A stretch of DNA of 64,000 bases, from NCBI GenBank assembly GCA_946807835.1, contig OX327684.1, positions 18,004,501 to 18,068,500 of the forward strand. Direction: 5' to 3'. The notes beneath the pieces are model-generated. The model was not told the DNA's origin and did not search any database. It saw only the letters and a program-made list of their open reading frames with translations. Shown here in pieces: positions 10,531 to 23,184 of this stretch. Source of the stretch: Ailanthus altissimus (Eukaryota > Streptophyta > Magnoliopsida > Sapindales > Simaroubaceae). How positions within the stretch are numbered: position 1 is the stretch's first letter; each line of letters begins with the position of its first letter. The translations under genes and the position numbers were made by a program.

Positions 10531-12678
10531 ATACACTTATAATATGGCTGTTTATATGGGTTTCAATCTCTTAGGGAATTTTGATCTGGATGATAACAGT
10601 CATGTTCCTTTGCATTCATAGTTTAGATATTTACAGCTGATTGATTTCAATTTAGTGTGTTTTTACCTATATTTTTGCTGGCTCAATTTGCTAACCAGGG
10701 TGTTGAGGTGAAGGATTTTTAGATCTCAGCTTTATATCTCAACGTTGACGTGTGATTGTTGTTTCTTCTGGGTATCAGTTCTAAATTGTGCTTGGAATCA
10801 GCATAACTGATGTGAATATTCCTTATTTGTTTAATTGAAAATCTTAGGCACTTAACTCAGAATTTGCATTTACGGGTAGTGACACAATTTGATTGAGACA
10901 CTGAAACAAAAGCATTCAACTTTCCCACCGACTAACATTAGTAGAGCCAACTGGTACTGCAAATTGCAACTTGTGCCAGCTGCAACTCTCTGATAGCTTT
11001 TGCGCGAAAACAAGATGATAGGCACGGGCTGAACCAGTGAACCCAATTAGATAATTTGATTACATGGGCAGGTATTTGTTGGCAAGCCTGTAACTGTAAG
11101 AAGCTTAGATCATCAGTTATTGACCGTTGTCTATATAACAAAAACGCTTAAATAGTGCTGATCCCACCACGTCGTTTTACAATTATCTAATCACTACTAA
11201 CTCCAAGATCATTACATATGATAACTTATGATGGTTAGTGATTGAATGCTAATATGGTAACATGTAAGTACCATTTAAGATTCCCTCTAGAATTGAAACA
11301 TCAAATTTTACAGAGGATTAAGTCTCAAGCAAAGAATCTTTCTTGGATCCAATGCCCTCTTAAGTTTTCTTTCATATTTTTTTTTGTGAATAAAAAAGAA
11401 AGATTAGAATAATCTTTATTCAAAAAAAAAAGAAAGAAATATTATTCTTTTAATATTCTTTTTGATAATGATAGGTGATGACAGCCCAACAAACAAGTAT
11501 CAAGTAATAATTGATCTCTTAAATTAAATTTTAACTCTTGACGTACAGTGCACCTCTTTAGTAGAAGAATCAAAACAATTTTATACTCAAAAGGACATGC
11601 ACAAATGCCATTGAGTCAATAGATTACTATATGCTTTGGCTATAAAAACAATAGTTATATCTTTGACTGAATCATAATAGATTTATTTTAATTTCACATA
11701 TCAATTATTATAGGAAAGTTCTTAGTTTTAAACAGACAATAATATTCATACTTTAGCCATCCTTTTTGTATGTCTCTTTTTCATCCCGATAAAAAAGGTA
11801 GAAGCTTTGTCAAATTAAAGTACTTTTTAATATATGATAAATTAAACCAATCATCTCCATTATGTAAAGGGTTTTGAGTGGCCAATAATCATTATAGACT
11901 CGACTCCCCCATTCTTAAGATAGCAACTTGTCAGGTTAAAACTGAAGGTGAAAATTGAAATCCCATTTATTGACATTGAAAATGAAACATTCTTCTATCT
12001 TGACCCTTTCCAATTCAAATATCTAAATAAGTGTGCCATGGCAAATACAATAACCGATAATTACTCGTTCACATTTGGAAAGCTTTGTGAATTTGTGAGA
12101 GTAGGTATTTTTGACAATTAAATATGACCTGCGATTATAAATATAGCTTAAATCTCTAATTTGAATATTATCTCTCAAATTTAAATAATAATAATTAAAG
12201 GGACATAATTCTTCTATTTTATAAAACTATCGCAAATCAATTTTTTATTAAAAAAAAAAGTTATGCTTAATAAAGACTAAGTCTGCTTTTTTGTATTTGA
12301 GAGACAATTTTTTGTTAAATGACTCATCTGTGAATGATTTACACGGTTTACATTAACTTAGAGATCTAGACCACACAGCAAAAAAAAAAAAGGAAAAATA
12401 TTTATCCAAAACTTCACCCTAACTCAAACTCAAAGCTGTACAAAGTGATTGACGAATAAAAAGAAGATATGATGCAAACATTAGAAAAATAAAAGGAAAG
12501 GAAGAGTGTTTATAATTAACCCCTATAATCGCATTTAATAATGCTCATAAACATTTTACTTGTACAATTGAGACGAGCTATCGCAACTTAAGCAAGCATA
12601 AGCAATTTAAAAAACAAAGGTGTCTGCAATTTCTTGCTTCTGGTCTCATTCACACCCATAAAAAACAACCCATATCCC

Positions 12679-12686
12679 CACGTGGC
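12679..12686 (+). promoter_or_regulatory. G-box/ABRE-like element upstream of ProT
   Basis: CACGTGGC lies about 420 bp upstream of the ProT start codon. It contains the CACGTG G-box bound by bZIP and bHLH factors and the ACGTGGC core of abscisic-acid response elements. Proline transport genes are often induced by osmotic stress, so the site is plausible, but function is inferred. Confidence 0.45.
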
Positions 12687-12984
12687 ACCCATCACATCCA
12701 TCAGATCTAACGGTCATCAAAACTCCAACACAATCAAACGGATAAAAAGGTCCCAAAACACAACACTCTTTTAACTCTGACACGCGCCAATCTAGGAGTT
12801 TTAGTTTTGCTTTCTGATTCGTTAATCGTTATTGCTCTGCGTGGGACTGAAAAAAAAGGTCAAAAAAGAGAAAATTTAAAAAAATTAAAATAAACGACCC
12901 AAGTGCGCCATCTTTGGAAATCTTAATGTTATCGCTGGCTGCCATTAATTTTTGCAAAGATTTCGCATGAATTTAGGCCATCTC

Positions 12985-12992
12985 TATATAAG
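12985..12992 (+). promoter_or_regulatory. TATA box of ProT
   Basis: TATATAAG sits about 115 bp upstream of the ATG at 13100, a normal distance for a plant TATA box with a short 5' UTR. It is the only such motif close to the start. Confidence 0.6.
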
Positions 12993-13099
12993 AGGAAGGA
13001 GGGTACTTTAAATATAGTAGGCTGGCTGTGATACATATATTTGAAGAAGAAGAGTGTTTATCGCTCTTGGGTAGCGAGAGGAGGAACCAAGAGCTGACA

Positions 13100-13538
13100 A
13101 TGGATGGCGATAATGAAGTAGCTCGTAAAGTCCCTGATAATGGCCTTGACATTCCTGAAACTGCACATCAAATTAGCAGCGGTTAGTATCCATTTTCTAA
13201 TCTGTTTGTAATTGTCTTGTGTCAGTTTGTTTTATCATTTTCTTTTTTATTCATTTTATGGTCATCTATGGAGTTTTATTTGGTTTATATCTGGGTATTT
13301 TGTTTTATGTTGATATTCTTGATAAAGGGTTTTGTTTTGATGTTGTGGAAGTTAAGAATTTTCTGCAAATTTGAGTTTTTCTTATTGCAGTTTGTAAGAG
13401 TGGTTCTGCAAATGAATATGTTTGGTGTGCGATATTTGGGATATCTTTAAAAATTCTATGTAGTGAAACTGTGTTTTCTTTTTGGGAAAAAATGGGATTC
13501 ATTGGTACTAGTTTTAATTATCTGGTATATGCTGAGGG

Positions 13539-13578
<40 letters not shown>

Positions 13579-16500
13579 TTTTAGAAAGATTGTATTTAGT
13601 CCTTAATGATGGGCTTTTGGTTGTTTTTCTGTCAAATGAACAATAGGTTCGTATTTTGGTTTTGCATTATTCTTTTTTTTTTATTTGTTTTCTATGGAAT
13701 GAACATCTTAATAGTGAAGATGTAATATAAGATTTGTCAGTTTATGGATGTTACTCATAGCTATATCTTGACGACCCTTCATTGGGAATTGAAGGAAGAG
13801 GGTACTTGATTTCTGGGTAATCTTTATATATGGGAAATGTAAATTCATGTAGTTTTAGTCATGTCTTATTGTTCTTATTGAGTTCATTATACTTTGTTCA
13901 TTGGAAATGCTAGATTCATGGCTTCAAGTTGGGTTTGTTCTCACCACTGGTATCAACAGTGCCTATGTATTGGGGTATTCTGGGGCTGTCATGGTCCCTT
14001 TGGGTTGGGTTGCTGGTGTAATCGGATTAATCGTAGCTACTGTGATATCACTCAATGCAAATGCTCTTGTAGCTGAGCTCCATGAATTTGGTGGCAAGAG
14101 GCATATTCGATACAGAGATCTCGCTGGATATATTTATGGTATGAGTTGACAGTATGAATTGAGGAAATTTTTATCAGAGAAATTGATTTCACTTTGTTTG
14201 TTGTTTGATGACTTTTATTCATATGCTTATATAGTTTTGTTGTGGATCCATCTTATTTCAGGAAGGAAATCTTATTCTCTTACTTGGGGCTTGCAATATG
14301 TCAATCTCTTTATGATTAACACTGGATATATCATTTTGTCTGGTCAAGCCCTAAAGGTAAGTCAAGTTTTGGAAATATGCTTATCTTTTATTAGCCATAT
14401 CAGCACGACCTGGTCAATCAAGTTGTCTATTTTCAGTACTCTGTTATATTCTTCATTAAAAATTATTTCTTCTTTGTCCATGAAATCTTTGCGCGTTTGG
14501 GGAGTTAACATGTTAGGTTGAAATCAAAGGTGCATCCATCTTTCTTTGTTGTATTTCAGATCTGATTGATGAGCATCAAACCACTGCTACATCGGCAAGC
14601 TAAAGATTATGGCTTGTGCTTTGTGATTGTGCTCATCAATTAGAAGCCTGCTCAATGATGTGCAAGAAGTTTGTGGATGGCATATTTTAAAATTGTTCGT
14701 GTTTGCTTTGCAGGCAGCTTATCTTCTTTTGCGGGATGACCATGCTATGAAGCTACCCTACTTCATTGCCATAGCTGGGTTCGTATGTGCCTTGTTTGCC
14801 ATAGGGATACCTCATCTTTCAGCTCTTGGGGTTTGGCTGGGAGTTTCAACATTTCTTTCCTTGGTGTACATTGTTGTAGCAGTTTGGCTGTCACTCGCAG
14901 ATGGTAAGTTCTAATCCTTTTAATTTTATGCCAAAATATAATCAGTAGTCTCTTCAATCTAAATATTGTCAGCCAATCAAGAATTTCTTCTTGAAGTCAA
15001 TCATGTAAAGTTATTTCATGTAAAGTTATTTCATGTAATGGGATGTGTCAGTTGAAACTTGAAACAAGTGATCTCGGCCATTATCATCTTGGGCAATATT
15101 GCCACTTCCACTCACTAGTAAGCACACAACCATGGGATAATTTTACAATTTACAAGAACCCCCTTTTGGTGTTCTCACCATGCTTGTCTTCTCTGAATTA
15201 TGGTGAACATAGAAGGAACAACAGAACATATTATATGTGACATACATTGGAGACTTTCTAGTTTCTTGGGCTGGCATCTAAGCAACCAAGTAGCCAACCA
15301 GTATGCCACTTTCCCTTTCCTAGGTGTTCTGAGAATGTGAACTTAGGTAATTGGTCACAATTCATCTGGTCCCGATAATTGGACTGCATGATGGGAGTGA
15401 AACTTTGAAGAATGTAATTTCATAGACTTCAAGTTAGGGTTTATAACTGTATTGAGTTGGAATTGAGAACCTATGCTGGACAGCTATCAGAGAATCACTC
15501 AACATTTACAAGAATTTATCTTGTTCAAATTCCTATGCATTTGTTTCATTCAAGCTTAATTTGTAGCGCTAATGTTTCATTTTCTTCTTGTTCTTATATA
15601 GCTTGTTCAAGTTAATAATTTCAGTGTCAAAACAACAATAACCATTTCTATGCTGTCATAGGAATGAGAAATCTACCGCGAGATTATAGCATCCCCGGAA
15701 CAACTGGAAGCAAAATCTTTACAATCATAGGGGCATCTGCTAGTCTGGTGTTTGCATTCAACACTGGAATGCTCCCAGAAATACAGGTAGTTATGGAATT
15801 GAAATCAAGTATCTGCTAAACATGGAAATTTCCTTTGCAGTCAAACAAATAAATCATTTTTGCATTCTGTAGATTAGGAACATAAATAAGTCACATTTGT
15901 GGCTGCTTTTGGTAATTTGGGATATGTTGAAAGTTCATTCTATATTTGGTCATGGAATCCCAAATCTCTTAATTGTTTCATAGTTAAATTTTGATGGGCC
16001 TAAACCTTCTTGTGACTAAATGTATGTTCTCTGTGAAAAATTTCAGAGCTCTGCATGTGCTGTGGATTGGTGTTATAAACATTTGTCACATATGTGACAT
16101 CCATAATGCATCTCTATCTTTACTTGCAAGCTTACTGATCACCCCAGTGCTTTGGTCAAGCTGATCATCCATCTGTCAATCAGCATAAACTTTAACAATG
16201 TATATGTTCAAATGAACGCTGCATGTTAGGCTTAAATTGAAATTTGTGGACTTCAATATCCTTATCAAATTTATTTGCAAATACATGGAAAAGGGTTGCC
16301 TTTCTAGTTTTAGCTTCTGTATGATAAATAATGAGTTTCCTGATACCATTGTCTTCTCTATTCTCCTGCATGTGAACTTTTATAAACTTTCTGCTGGTAC
16401 TGTAAGTGGTGGCCTGAATTTGCACAAATTTGCTATTATAGTTCCTTTCTAATTACCAGTGGCATTATATATGGTGGATAATGTTTATCATACTTTCTGC

Positions 16501-17275
16501 AAAAAGTAGGATGCTCCATGTATATTCTTCTCCCGTCAACATCTTTTAGTCTTGCCTTAAAACTAACCAATTCTTCCTGATACCATTATTGCAACAGGCA
16601 ACAATAAGGCAGCCTGTCGTAGGAAACATGATGAAAGCTTTGTACTTTCAGTTCACAGTTGGAGTTCTACCATTGTATGCTGTGGCCTTTATCGGGTACT
16701 GGGCTTATGGTAATTCTGCATCAGCCTACTTGCTGAACAATGTCAGTGGTCCAGTTTGGGTGAAGGCTGCTGCCAACATTTCTGCCTTCCTGCAATCAGT
16801 CATTGCTTTGCATGTACTAATCTATTTTTCACATCTCTGCATTCAAGGATTGCTTTCATTATGGCCATTTACACTAAAGTTCCTCTGCTTCTTGTAGATA
16901 TTCGCTAGTCCAATGTACGAGTACTTGGATACCAGGTTCGGGATTAAAGGAAGTGCGCTCTCAGCTCGCAACTTATCGTTCAGAATTACAGTAAGAGGCG
17001 GCTACCTAGCCATCAACACACTGGTTTCAGCTCTTCTGCCATTTCTAGGTGATTTCATGAGTCTTACTGGGGCTATCAGTACCTTCCCCCTCACATTTAT
17101 TCTTGCAAATCACATGTACTTAGTGGCAAAGAAGACCAAATTGTCTTCTTTAAGAAAGCTCTGGCATTGGTTCAATGTTTGCTTCTTTGGCTGTGCGTCT
17201 ATTGCGGCAGCAATCGCTGCTTTGAGGCTCATTGCTGTAGATTCAAAAACATACCATGTCTTTGCTGATCTATAA
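13100..17275 (+). CDS. Proline transporter (ProT family, AAAP superfamily)
   Basis: Seven exons with GT-AG introns join to a 436-aa frame: 13100-13181, 13914-14138, 14262-14356, 14714-14903, 15662-15786, 16598-16813 and 16898-17275. The protein should be a proton-coupled importer of proline, and probably glycine betaine and GABA, at the plasma membrane. The sequence shows about 11 hydrophobic helices. ProT landmarks include [44 protein letters not shown] and the C-terminal RLIAVDSK...VFADL. Length is near that of known plant ProTs (about 440 aa). The hydrophilic N-terminus is about 28 residues. A TATA box and a G-box lie upstream. Whether it is ProT1-, 2- or 3-like cannot be settled here. No defects were seen. 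Confidence 0.95.
13541..13574. repeat. (TA)n microsatellite in ProT intron 1
   Basis: About 17 uninterrupted TA units lie within the first intron. It is a simple repeat, likely length-variable between individuals. Confidence 0.9.
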
Positions 17276-18253
17276 TTCATTTCATATCAATTGTATCATC
17301 ATTCTCCAACAATAATCTTGTAGTGTCATTATTTTTGCATGAAACTCTTGTTTTAGGCTATAATCTTAGATTAACATGCAATTTATCAATGTTTATGCGC
17401 TAAATGTCCGCATAATTGATGATGAGAGTTTGTTTAGCTAAGAAAGCAGCCACCAGGTTCGGCAGAAGATACAGCATCTTGAATCTTAATGTAGCATAAG
17501 GTCAAAAACTTTAATGATTTGGAATTTCAACGTTAAAATGACAATGTCAAAAAAACAAAAATACAAAAGCTTTTACATGAACACAAAATCAGAAGGGGAG
17601 AACAAAATTTAAGCTTTGCGAGGATTATTTATTAAGTTATTCTCTTCTGTCATAATTTCAATAATTAAAGAATACTTCATGAAATTTAAACTATTTAGAA
17701 AGAGTTGCTTTTAGTACATTGTAAAGGGGACAAAATGTGCACCAAGAAGAACTCCATTAATATAATATCTTATATAGAAAACCCTTACAAAGATAAAACT
17801 CCGTAATTTTAAATCTCATATACAATCTCGATCAAAAATACAAACGAGTGGTGTAATGTTTACGAGTAATGCTATTGTTGTTTAAATTAATTTGTCATTA
17901 ATTAGTGATTATTACTAGTTAGATAATTATTGATTTTTTTAAATTTTTATTAATATGGTATTTATATAAAACTAATTCACAATTGATATTTTATATCCAT
18001 ATTAGTTGGGATATAAATTTGTATTTTAATTGTATAAAGATAACATTATTGTTGAAATAAAGAATAATATTATATTTTTTAATTTTATATTAAATATTTT
18101 TTATTTTATATGATGTATTAAATATTTATTGAATAGTTAATTTTTATAATTTAAAAATAATTTATTATATAATTTTATTATCTAATAATTATTTAATACA
18201 TGTTTGAAATGAAAAATATTGTGATTAAAAGTGGGGAATGTAGCATTTCTGTT
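17276..18253. other. ProT 3' region and AT-rich spacer
   Basis: The ProT 3' UTR passes into very AT-rich DNA (about 17870-18240) with no coding signal or clear repeat ends. Confidence 0.5.
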
Positions 18254-18263
18254 ATTTGTCCAA

Positions 18264-18898
18264 GGTAAATTTTGTAAATAATTAAAATTAAGGGGCCTTA
18301 ATTAAAATTTTTAGCTACCATTTTAAAATTTTAATTTTTTTAGCCTAACAAATTAATTTTGGACACATTTACTTTAAATACATTCTTTCTCTTAAAATTG
18401 TGTAAGCACATTTGGGGTAGCGACTGCAAGGTGGCTTGACGACGATGGCGATAAATTTGAGGGTGGCGGGTAGACACGATGATAAGTTTAACATTCTTAT
18501 TGCACCAAGGAAGCTGGTGCGATAAGAGGCAATAAAAACTTATCGCCCCTTATCACACTGGACGATAAAATTGTAAAATTTATCGGTGCCATTGGCCGCC
18601 ACCCCTAAAACTCACAAACTCTCCCTCGCCGCCACTAACCCTTCCCACAATCCCATAATTTTCCTTCCTCCGTTGTCGCTGCCACCACACACTAACAATA
18701 ACTTTAAAAAATAACACAAATCACCTCATTGTTGTCGTTGCCATCACCGTTGTCACCTCAAATGTGCCTACATGTTTTGAGAGAGAGAATAATTTGAAGG
18801 TAAATGTGTTTAAAATTAATTTGTGTGACTAAAAAAGTTTAATATAAAAGTTAAAAAAATTAAAACCCCTCCAATTTTGGCTATTTGCGAATATTTCC
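18264..18898. mobile_element. Non-autonomous Mutator-like element (MULE) with long TIRs
   Basis: The 10-bp direct repeat ATTTGTCCAA flanks the element at 18254-18263 and 18899-18908, as expected of the 9-bp (plus chance base) duplication made by Mutator-type transposases. The ends form imperfect inverted repeats well over 100 bp long. They start GGTAAATTTTGTAAATA on the left and, reversed, GGAAATATTCGCAAATA on the right, with further paired blocks such as ACAAATTAATTTT and GCACATTTG. The centre (about 18420-18760) is more GC-rich, with Gly/Ala-type low-complexity triplets. It encodes no transposase and may be a captured fragment, though I recognise no gene. It lies between ProT and SYP81. Confidence 0.75.
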
Positions 18899-18908
18899 AT
18901 TTGTCCAA

Positions 18909-19678
18909 AGCTAATTAACCCGAATTCGAATGAAAGCCCACGACCCGACCCATAACCCATTTCAGGTTGCCTTGTCAGTCAATCTCTCTCTTTTTCATCC
19001 TCTATCACTTCTATGGCACTGCTTCTCACGAATTCGTAATTAATTGAGATCAAAACAAGAAGGATCCTCTTTCAAAAAATAAAAAAAATCAAGAAAGATC
19101 TCGTACGGAGGCCGAGACCAGCTTGAATATTTAGTCAAATTACGATACAATAAGGTGATATTCAATCCATTGTGTTTTCATCGAACTTTAACGATTCCGA
19201 TCTAGTTCACCAATTTTCAATCAATGAGAGTGTGTTGGTAGAAAATAATAATAACATCTTCCTTTAACGAGAATTTTAGATGGGTTCGCTATATCTTTTG
19301 TTGCATTTAACTTGTTTTTTTTCTCCTATGAAGCATTCATTTTTAGCTTGTTCCAAAACTACGGAAACTTTCAAAATAGCATATTTGCAACATGGGTTTG
19401 TTGAGTATTATTTCCTTTCTTTCAATTCTGTATAATTATGACAATGGGAAATTTTCCCTTTTTTTTTTTGTTGCTATTATATTTCAATCATAATTGAAAT
19501 TTATCAAAGTTCTCAGACTCGTTGGGCAAATCATTTTGAGAGTAATTGAGATTGGGCTGTTGATAATCATATCTGGTTTTCGTTTCGTCTTTGGTGTATT
19601 TTGCTCTCAATTTCAGTCCTGCTTAAGATTTTGTTTTATCATTTTTTTTCCGAAGATTTTGCTTGTGGACATTAAATA
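18909..19678. other. SYP81 upstream region
   Basis: This spacer and likely 5' UTR region precedes SYP81. The pyrimidine-rich stretch near 18978-19000 could mark transcription. The sequence before the ATG contains GT/AG candidates, so a 5' UTR intron is possible but not proven. Confidence 0.4.
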
Positions 19679-22539
19679 ATGGCGAGAATTAGGGACAGAT
19701 CTGAAGATTTTAAAGATGCTGTGCGACACACTGCTGTTTCTTTAGGTTATGATGAGGTATGTTTACTCTCTTAGTTCACTTTTTTCTCTAATTGTTTCTT
19801 AAATGAATTTAAGCAACTATGAATTAGTGGGAAGGGTTTTATAGGGTGTATGTCAATCTTTCCCATGTAGTTTGGAGTTTGAAATTTTCATCACAATGAT
19901 ATCTCGGAATGAAATATTAGAATAGAATAGTAAATTGTAAACATTGTTTGTATATTCCTGTGTATGCAAAGTTTATTAGTGCTAAGACTGTAAATATCTT
20001 TTCTGATTTGTTGTAAGTCCTAACTCCAATTTCCCCCTGGTGTCATTGCTTTTGATAGTCGAAACTGGCGGCCACAATGGCATCTTTCATAATTCATAAA
20101 CCTCGGCAAAGATCATCTTTTACCAAAGCAGCTCTCAAAACGGTAAACCTTGCTGGCATTCATTTTATTGGAAGAAATACAGTTCCTTTATTTTCTTCTA
20201 CAAATAAGAAATTTAGATGTGTAAACTGTCCATATGATTAATTTGTTTCTCGCCTCGTTTGTTAGCTTGATAGCATTGGAGCTTTGGAACAGTTTATGTT
20301 GAAGCATAGGAAAGATTATGTTGATATGCACCGGACAACCGAACAAGAAAGAGACAGCATCGAGCATGAAGTAGGTATTTTTCTGTTATGTAGTTTCTTA
20401 TTTTTATAGTGCCATAAATAATAATTGGACATTATAATATTTTATCATCTTTGAATTACATAATCGTCTTGCTTGTTCTAGATCGGTAGATCTTATGACA
20501 AAATTATTTTATTTGTCTTTATGTTTGCTTCTAAAATTCATCTTTTATGTTCATGCAAGAATCTGTTGTATCTTTCAGGATAGTGTCAATATTTAAATGC
20601 AACATATACTTTCCAATTGTAAATTGTTTGTTCCTTAAACGTTGACACCAATTCAAATTTATGCAGATCACTGCTTTTATCAAAGCTTGCAAAGAAAAAA
20701 TAGATATTCTCAAAAATAGCATAAATGACGATGAAGCAAAGTCGAAGGGCTGGCTTGGCCTTAGAGCTGATAACTCTAATGCTGATACCATAGCTCACAA
20801 ACATGGGGTGGTATGATTGCTCTCTTGGTCTTGATCAAATTGCTCTATTCAGAATGATTCTGTTCATCTGCTGTAATCTTCATCTTTGACTTGCATGCTA
20901 TCATGATTCCAAAGCTTGATTGAAACTGTGGGGTTGTATTTTACCTATTGTTGGAAATGAAACAAAGACACTTCTTGCTCCCTTTGTCATTTGTTTAAAT
21001 GCTAGAAGTTACTAGTCATGCAAAATTAGGTCTCTATAGGAGACTAGCCACTGCTTGTTAGCCTGTCCTCCATTATTGACACAACCACTCAATGGTTCCC
21101 TGGTTCTGAGTGTTTAGGGACTTGTACGCCTTGTACAATATACTCATGTTGCTCAGCCTTGATGTATAGGCACTTGAAAGTTGACAGAAGCCATTTTCTA
21201 TTCTGATAGCTGTCCTGTAGAATTGTGGATGTGAAGTTATAAACATCAGAACTGAGCTTATTGGGGCCTTATGCAGGCTGTGAGTTAACCTCTTTTCCAT
21301 TAAAACTTGGTTGGCTGAGAAAATGATTATGTACCGTTTCTTATAGGGGAGGAAAAATACAATTAAATAGATTAAGGACCTTATGTTTGAATGACAAATA
21401 TCCGTGGAGGAAAACACATGTTATTAGGGGTAGCAATTACTATTGGCAATTAGTTATTTATAGGATTCCTTGGGTACTTTAATTGTGTTTTAGAAACAAA
21501 ATATATTGTACTAGTCTACTTGCTGGAGCAGTTCTGCCCTTTATGGAGGAGTGTGTGAACTAATTCATTCTAGTTTCTGTTGTTCTTGAGGAAGTGTCAT
21601 CTTATGCAGCAGACTTAGGAGTAATTTTTTTATTGTTTACTTCTTGAATTTAGAATCTGTTGACAGTCATCTTGTTTCTTCATATATTATTTCACCAATT
21701 TATTTTCTATCAAATTTTATTCTTAATTTGCAGGTTCTAATTTTAAGTGAAAAACTCCATTCAGTCACGGCACATTTTGATCAGCTCAGAGCCATCCGTT
21801 TCCAAGATGCTATTAACAGAGCAATACCGAGGAGAAAATGCAACCAGGTTACCATTTCAAATTCTGTGGATACCTCCAAATCAAACAAGTCACAGACCAG
21901 GGAGCTTGATGAACCTCAATCTCAACCTCTTAGTGTCCAGCAGCAATTATTGGATGATGAGACATGTGCTCTTCAGGTAATTAGAATAGTCCGATAATTT
22001 TCACAAGTTTTTCAATCGTGTGGATCCTCAACAGAGTTTAGGTCCTAAAAAACTGATGCTGCTTGCTGATGCAGGTAGAGTTGAGTAGTCTCCTTGATGC
22101 TGTTCAACAAACTGAAACTAAGATGGTTGAAATGTCAGTATTGAATCACCTCATGTCAACACATGTTCTGCAACAAGCCCAACAGATAGAGCTTCTATAT
22201 GAGCAGGTCAGAAAGTTTACAAAGTCTTTTCTTTTTCCTGTATATAAAAATTGTTTGCCAGTAATTCAACTTGCATTTTAGTACAATATTGAGAAGCATC
22301 TCAGAGTGGAGGAATTGCTGTAGTACATAAGCCTTGCCGCTGCTGGGATTATCTAAACTTCTCTTACACTGCTTTTCTAAATTTTGTTTGTACAGGCTGT
22401 TGAAGCTACAAAAAATGTAGAGCTTGGGAATAAAGAACTGTCTCAAGCTATCCAGCGGAATAGCAGCAGCAGGACATTTCTTTTGCTTTTTCTCTTTGTA
22501 CTTACTTTTTCAATCCTGTTCCTTGATTGGTACAGTTAA
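19679..22539 (+). CDS. SYP81: Syntaxin of plants 81 (ER Qa-SNARE, Ufe1/syntaxin-18 type)
   Basis: Seven exons, all joined in phase 0, give 309 aa: 19679-19756, 20059-20142, 20266-20370, 20667-20810, 21734-21976, 22075-22206 and 22396-22539. The N-terminus (RIRDRSEDFKD) and HRKDYVDMHRTTEQE match plant SYP81. The SNARE motif spans roughly residues 220-285 (AQQIELLYEQAVEATKNVELGNKEL). A C-terminal tail anchor (LLLFLFVLTFSILFLDWYS) puts it in the ER membrane. SYP81 acts as the Qa-SNARE for Golgi-to-ER retrograde vesicle fusion, with SEC20 and USE1-type partners. Length is close to the Arabidopsis protein. All splice sites are canonical and no lesions were seen. Confidence 0.96.
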
Positions 22540-23184
22540 AGAGGTATTTGTTTTCCCACTTAAAAGGGTCCCCTGTAGTTTTGACAAAGTAAAGAAAAGA
22601 AAAATAGATTTGAAAAATGAGCATAACATAATGAGTTCCATATTTTTGAAGAAATTTTTACTGTTGTAATATTTCTTTAAATTATCTTTTTGCTGTACAA
22701 AAGGGTCTACTTATTGTATGCTGAGAGAGAGAAAAGATTTATAAGAGAATCACTGTGATTCAATGTAGGTCAATTAACATTGCCAAATTTTTCTTGGATC
22801 TCGATAACTTTCTCAACGATTCTTGCGAATTAATTATTTTCCAATTCTCCTGCGATAGAATAACTAGCAGGTTTATGATGCAGTACTTGTCAGCTATTAC
22901 AAGGGAAAAATTTTGCCAAATTAAGGGAAAATTTTTTTTAGTACATATACATAATGTGGGTGTTAGTTAACTGATAAAATCTCCTGGAATGGCATAAGAG
23001 GCTTAGGTTTTCTGGGGATCTAATTTTATTTGGCTGCAGGGAGATTTGATAAAAAAAAGTGGTATATTGCATCTTCACCAAATATGCAAAATCTCCTATA
23101 TGCACTCAACTGGCAACAACTGATGCAACAATCTATAGCTCGAGCTTGCAGTGGTGAATCCTTTCTACTTCTTTTTGTTGTATG
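22540..23184. other. SYP81 3' region and spacer
   Basis: It holds the likely 3' UTR of SYP81 and AT-rich DNA up to the convergent O-fucosyltransferase pseudogene. I see no further gene or repeat with clear ends. Confidence 0.45.

Larger units (their letters stand above)
9948..13099. other. Intergenic region between lectin-like gene and ProT
   Basis: It contains the lectin 3' UTR, then AT-rich non-coding DNA with A/T runs (for example 11420-11460 and 12385-12397). The last 450 bp hold the ProT promoter. The only coding-like stretch is a short minus-strand one at 10369-10530, listed separately. I see no transposon with clear ends. Confidence 0.5.

Noticed and set aside
13217..13450. Open frame of 77 codons after ProT exon 1
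   Set aside because: It lies within ProT intron 1 and is hydrophobic by T-richness; splice sites exclude it.
13541..13574. Hairpin or regulatory structure at the TA run
   Set aside because: Simple microsatellite; nothing else supports a function.
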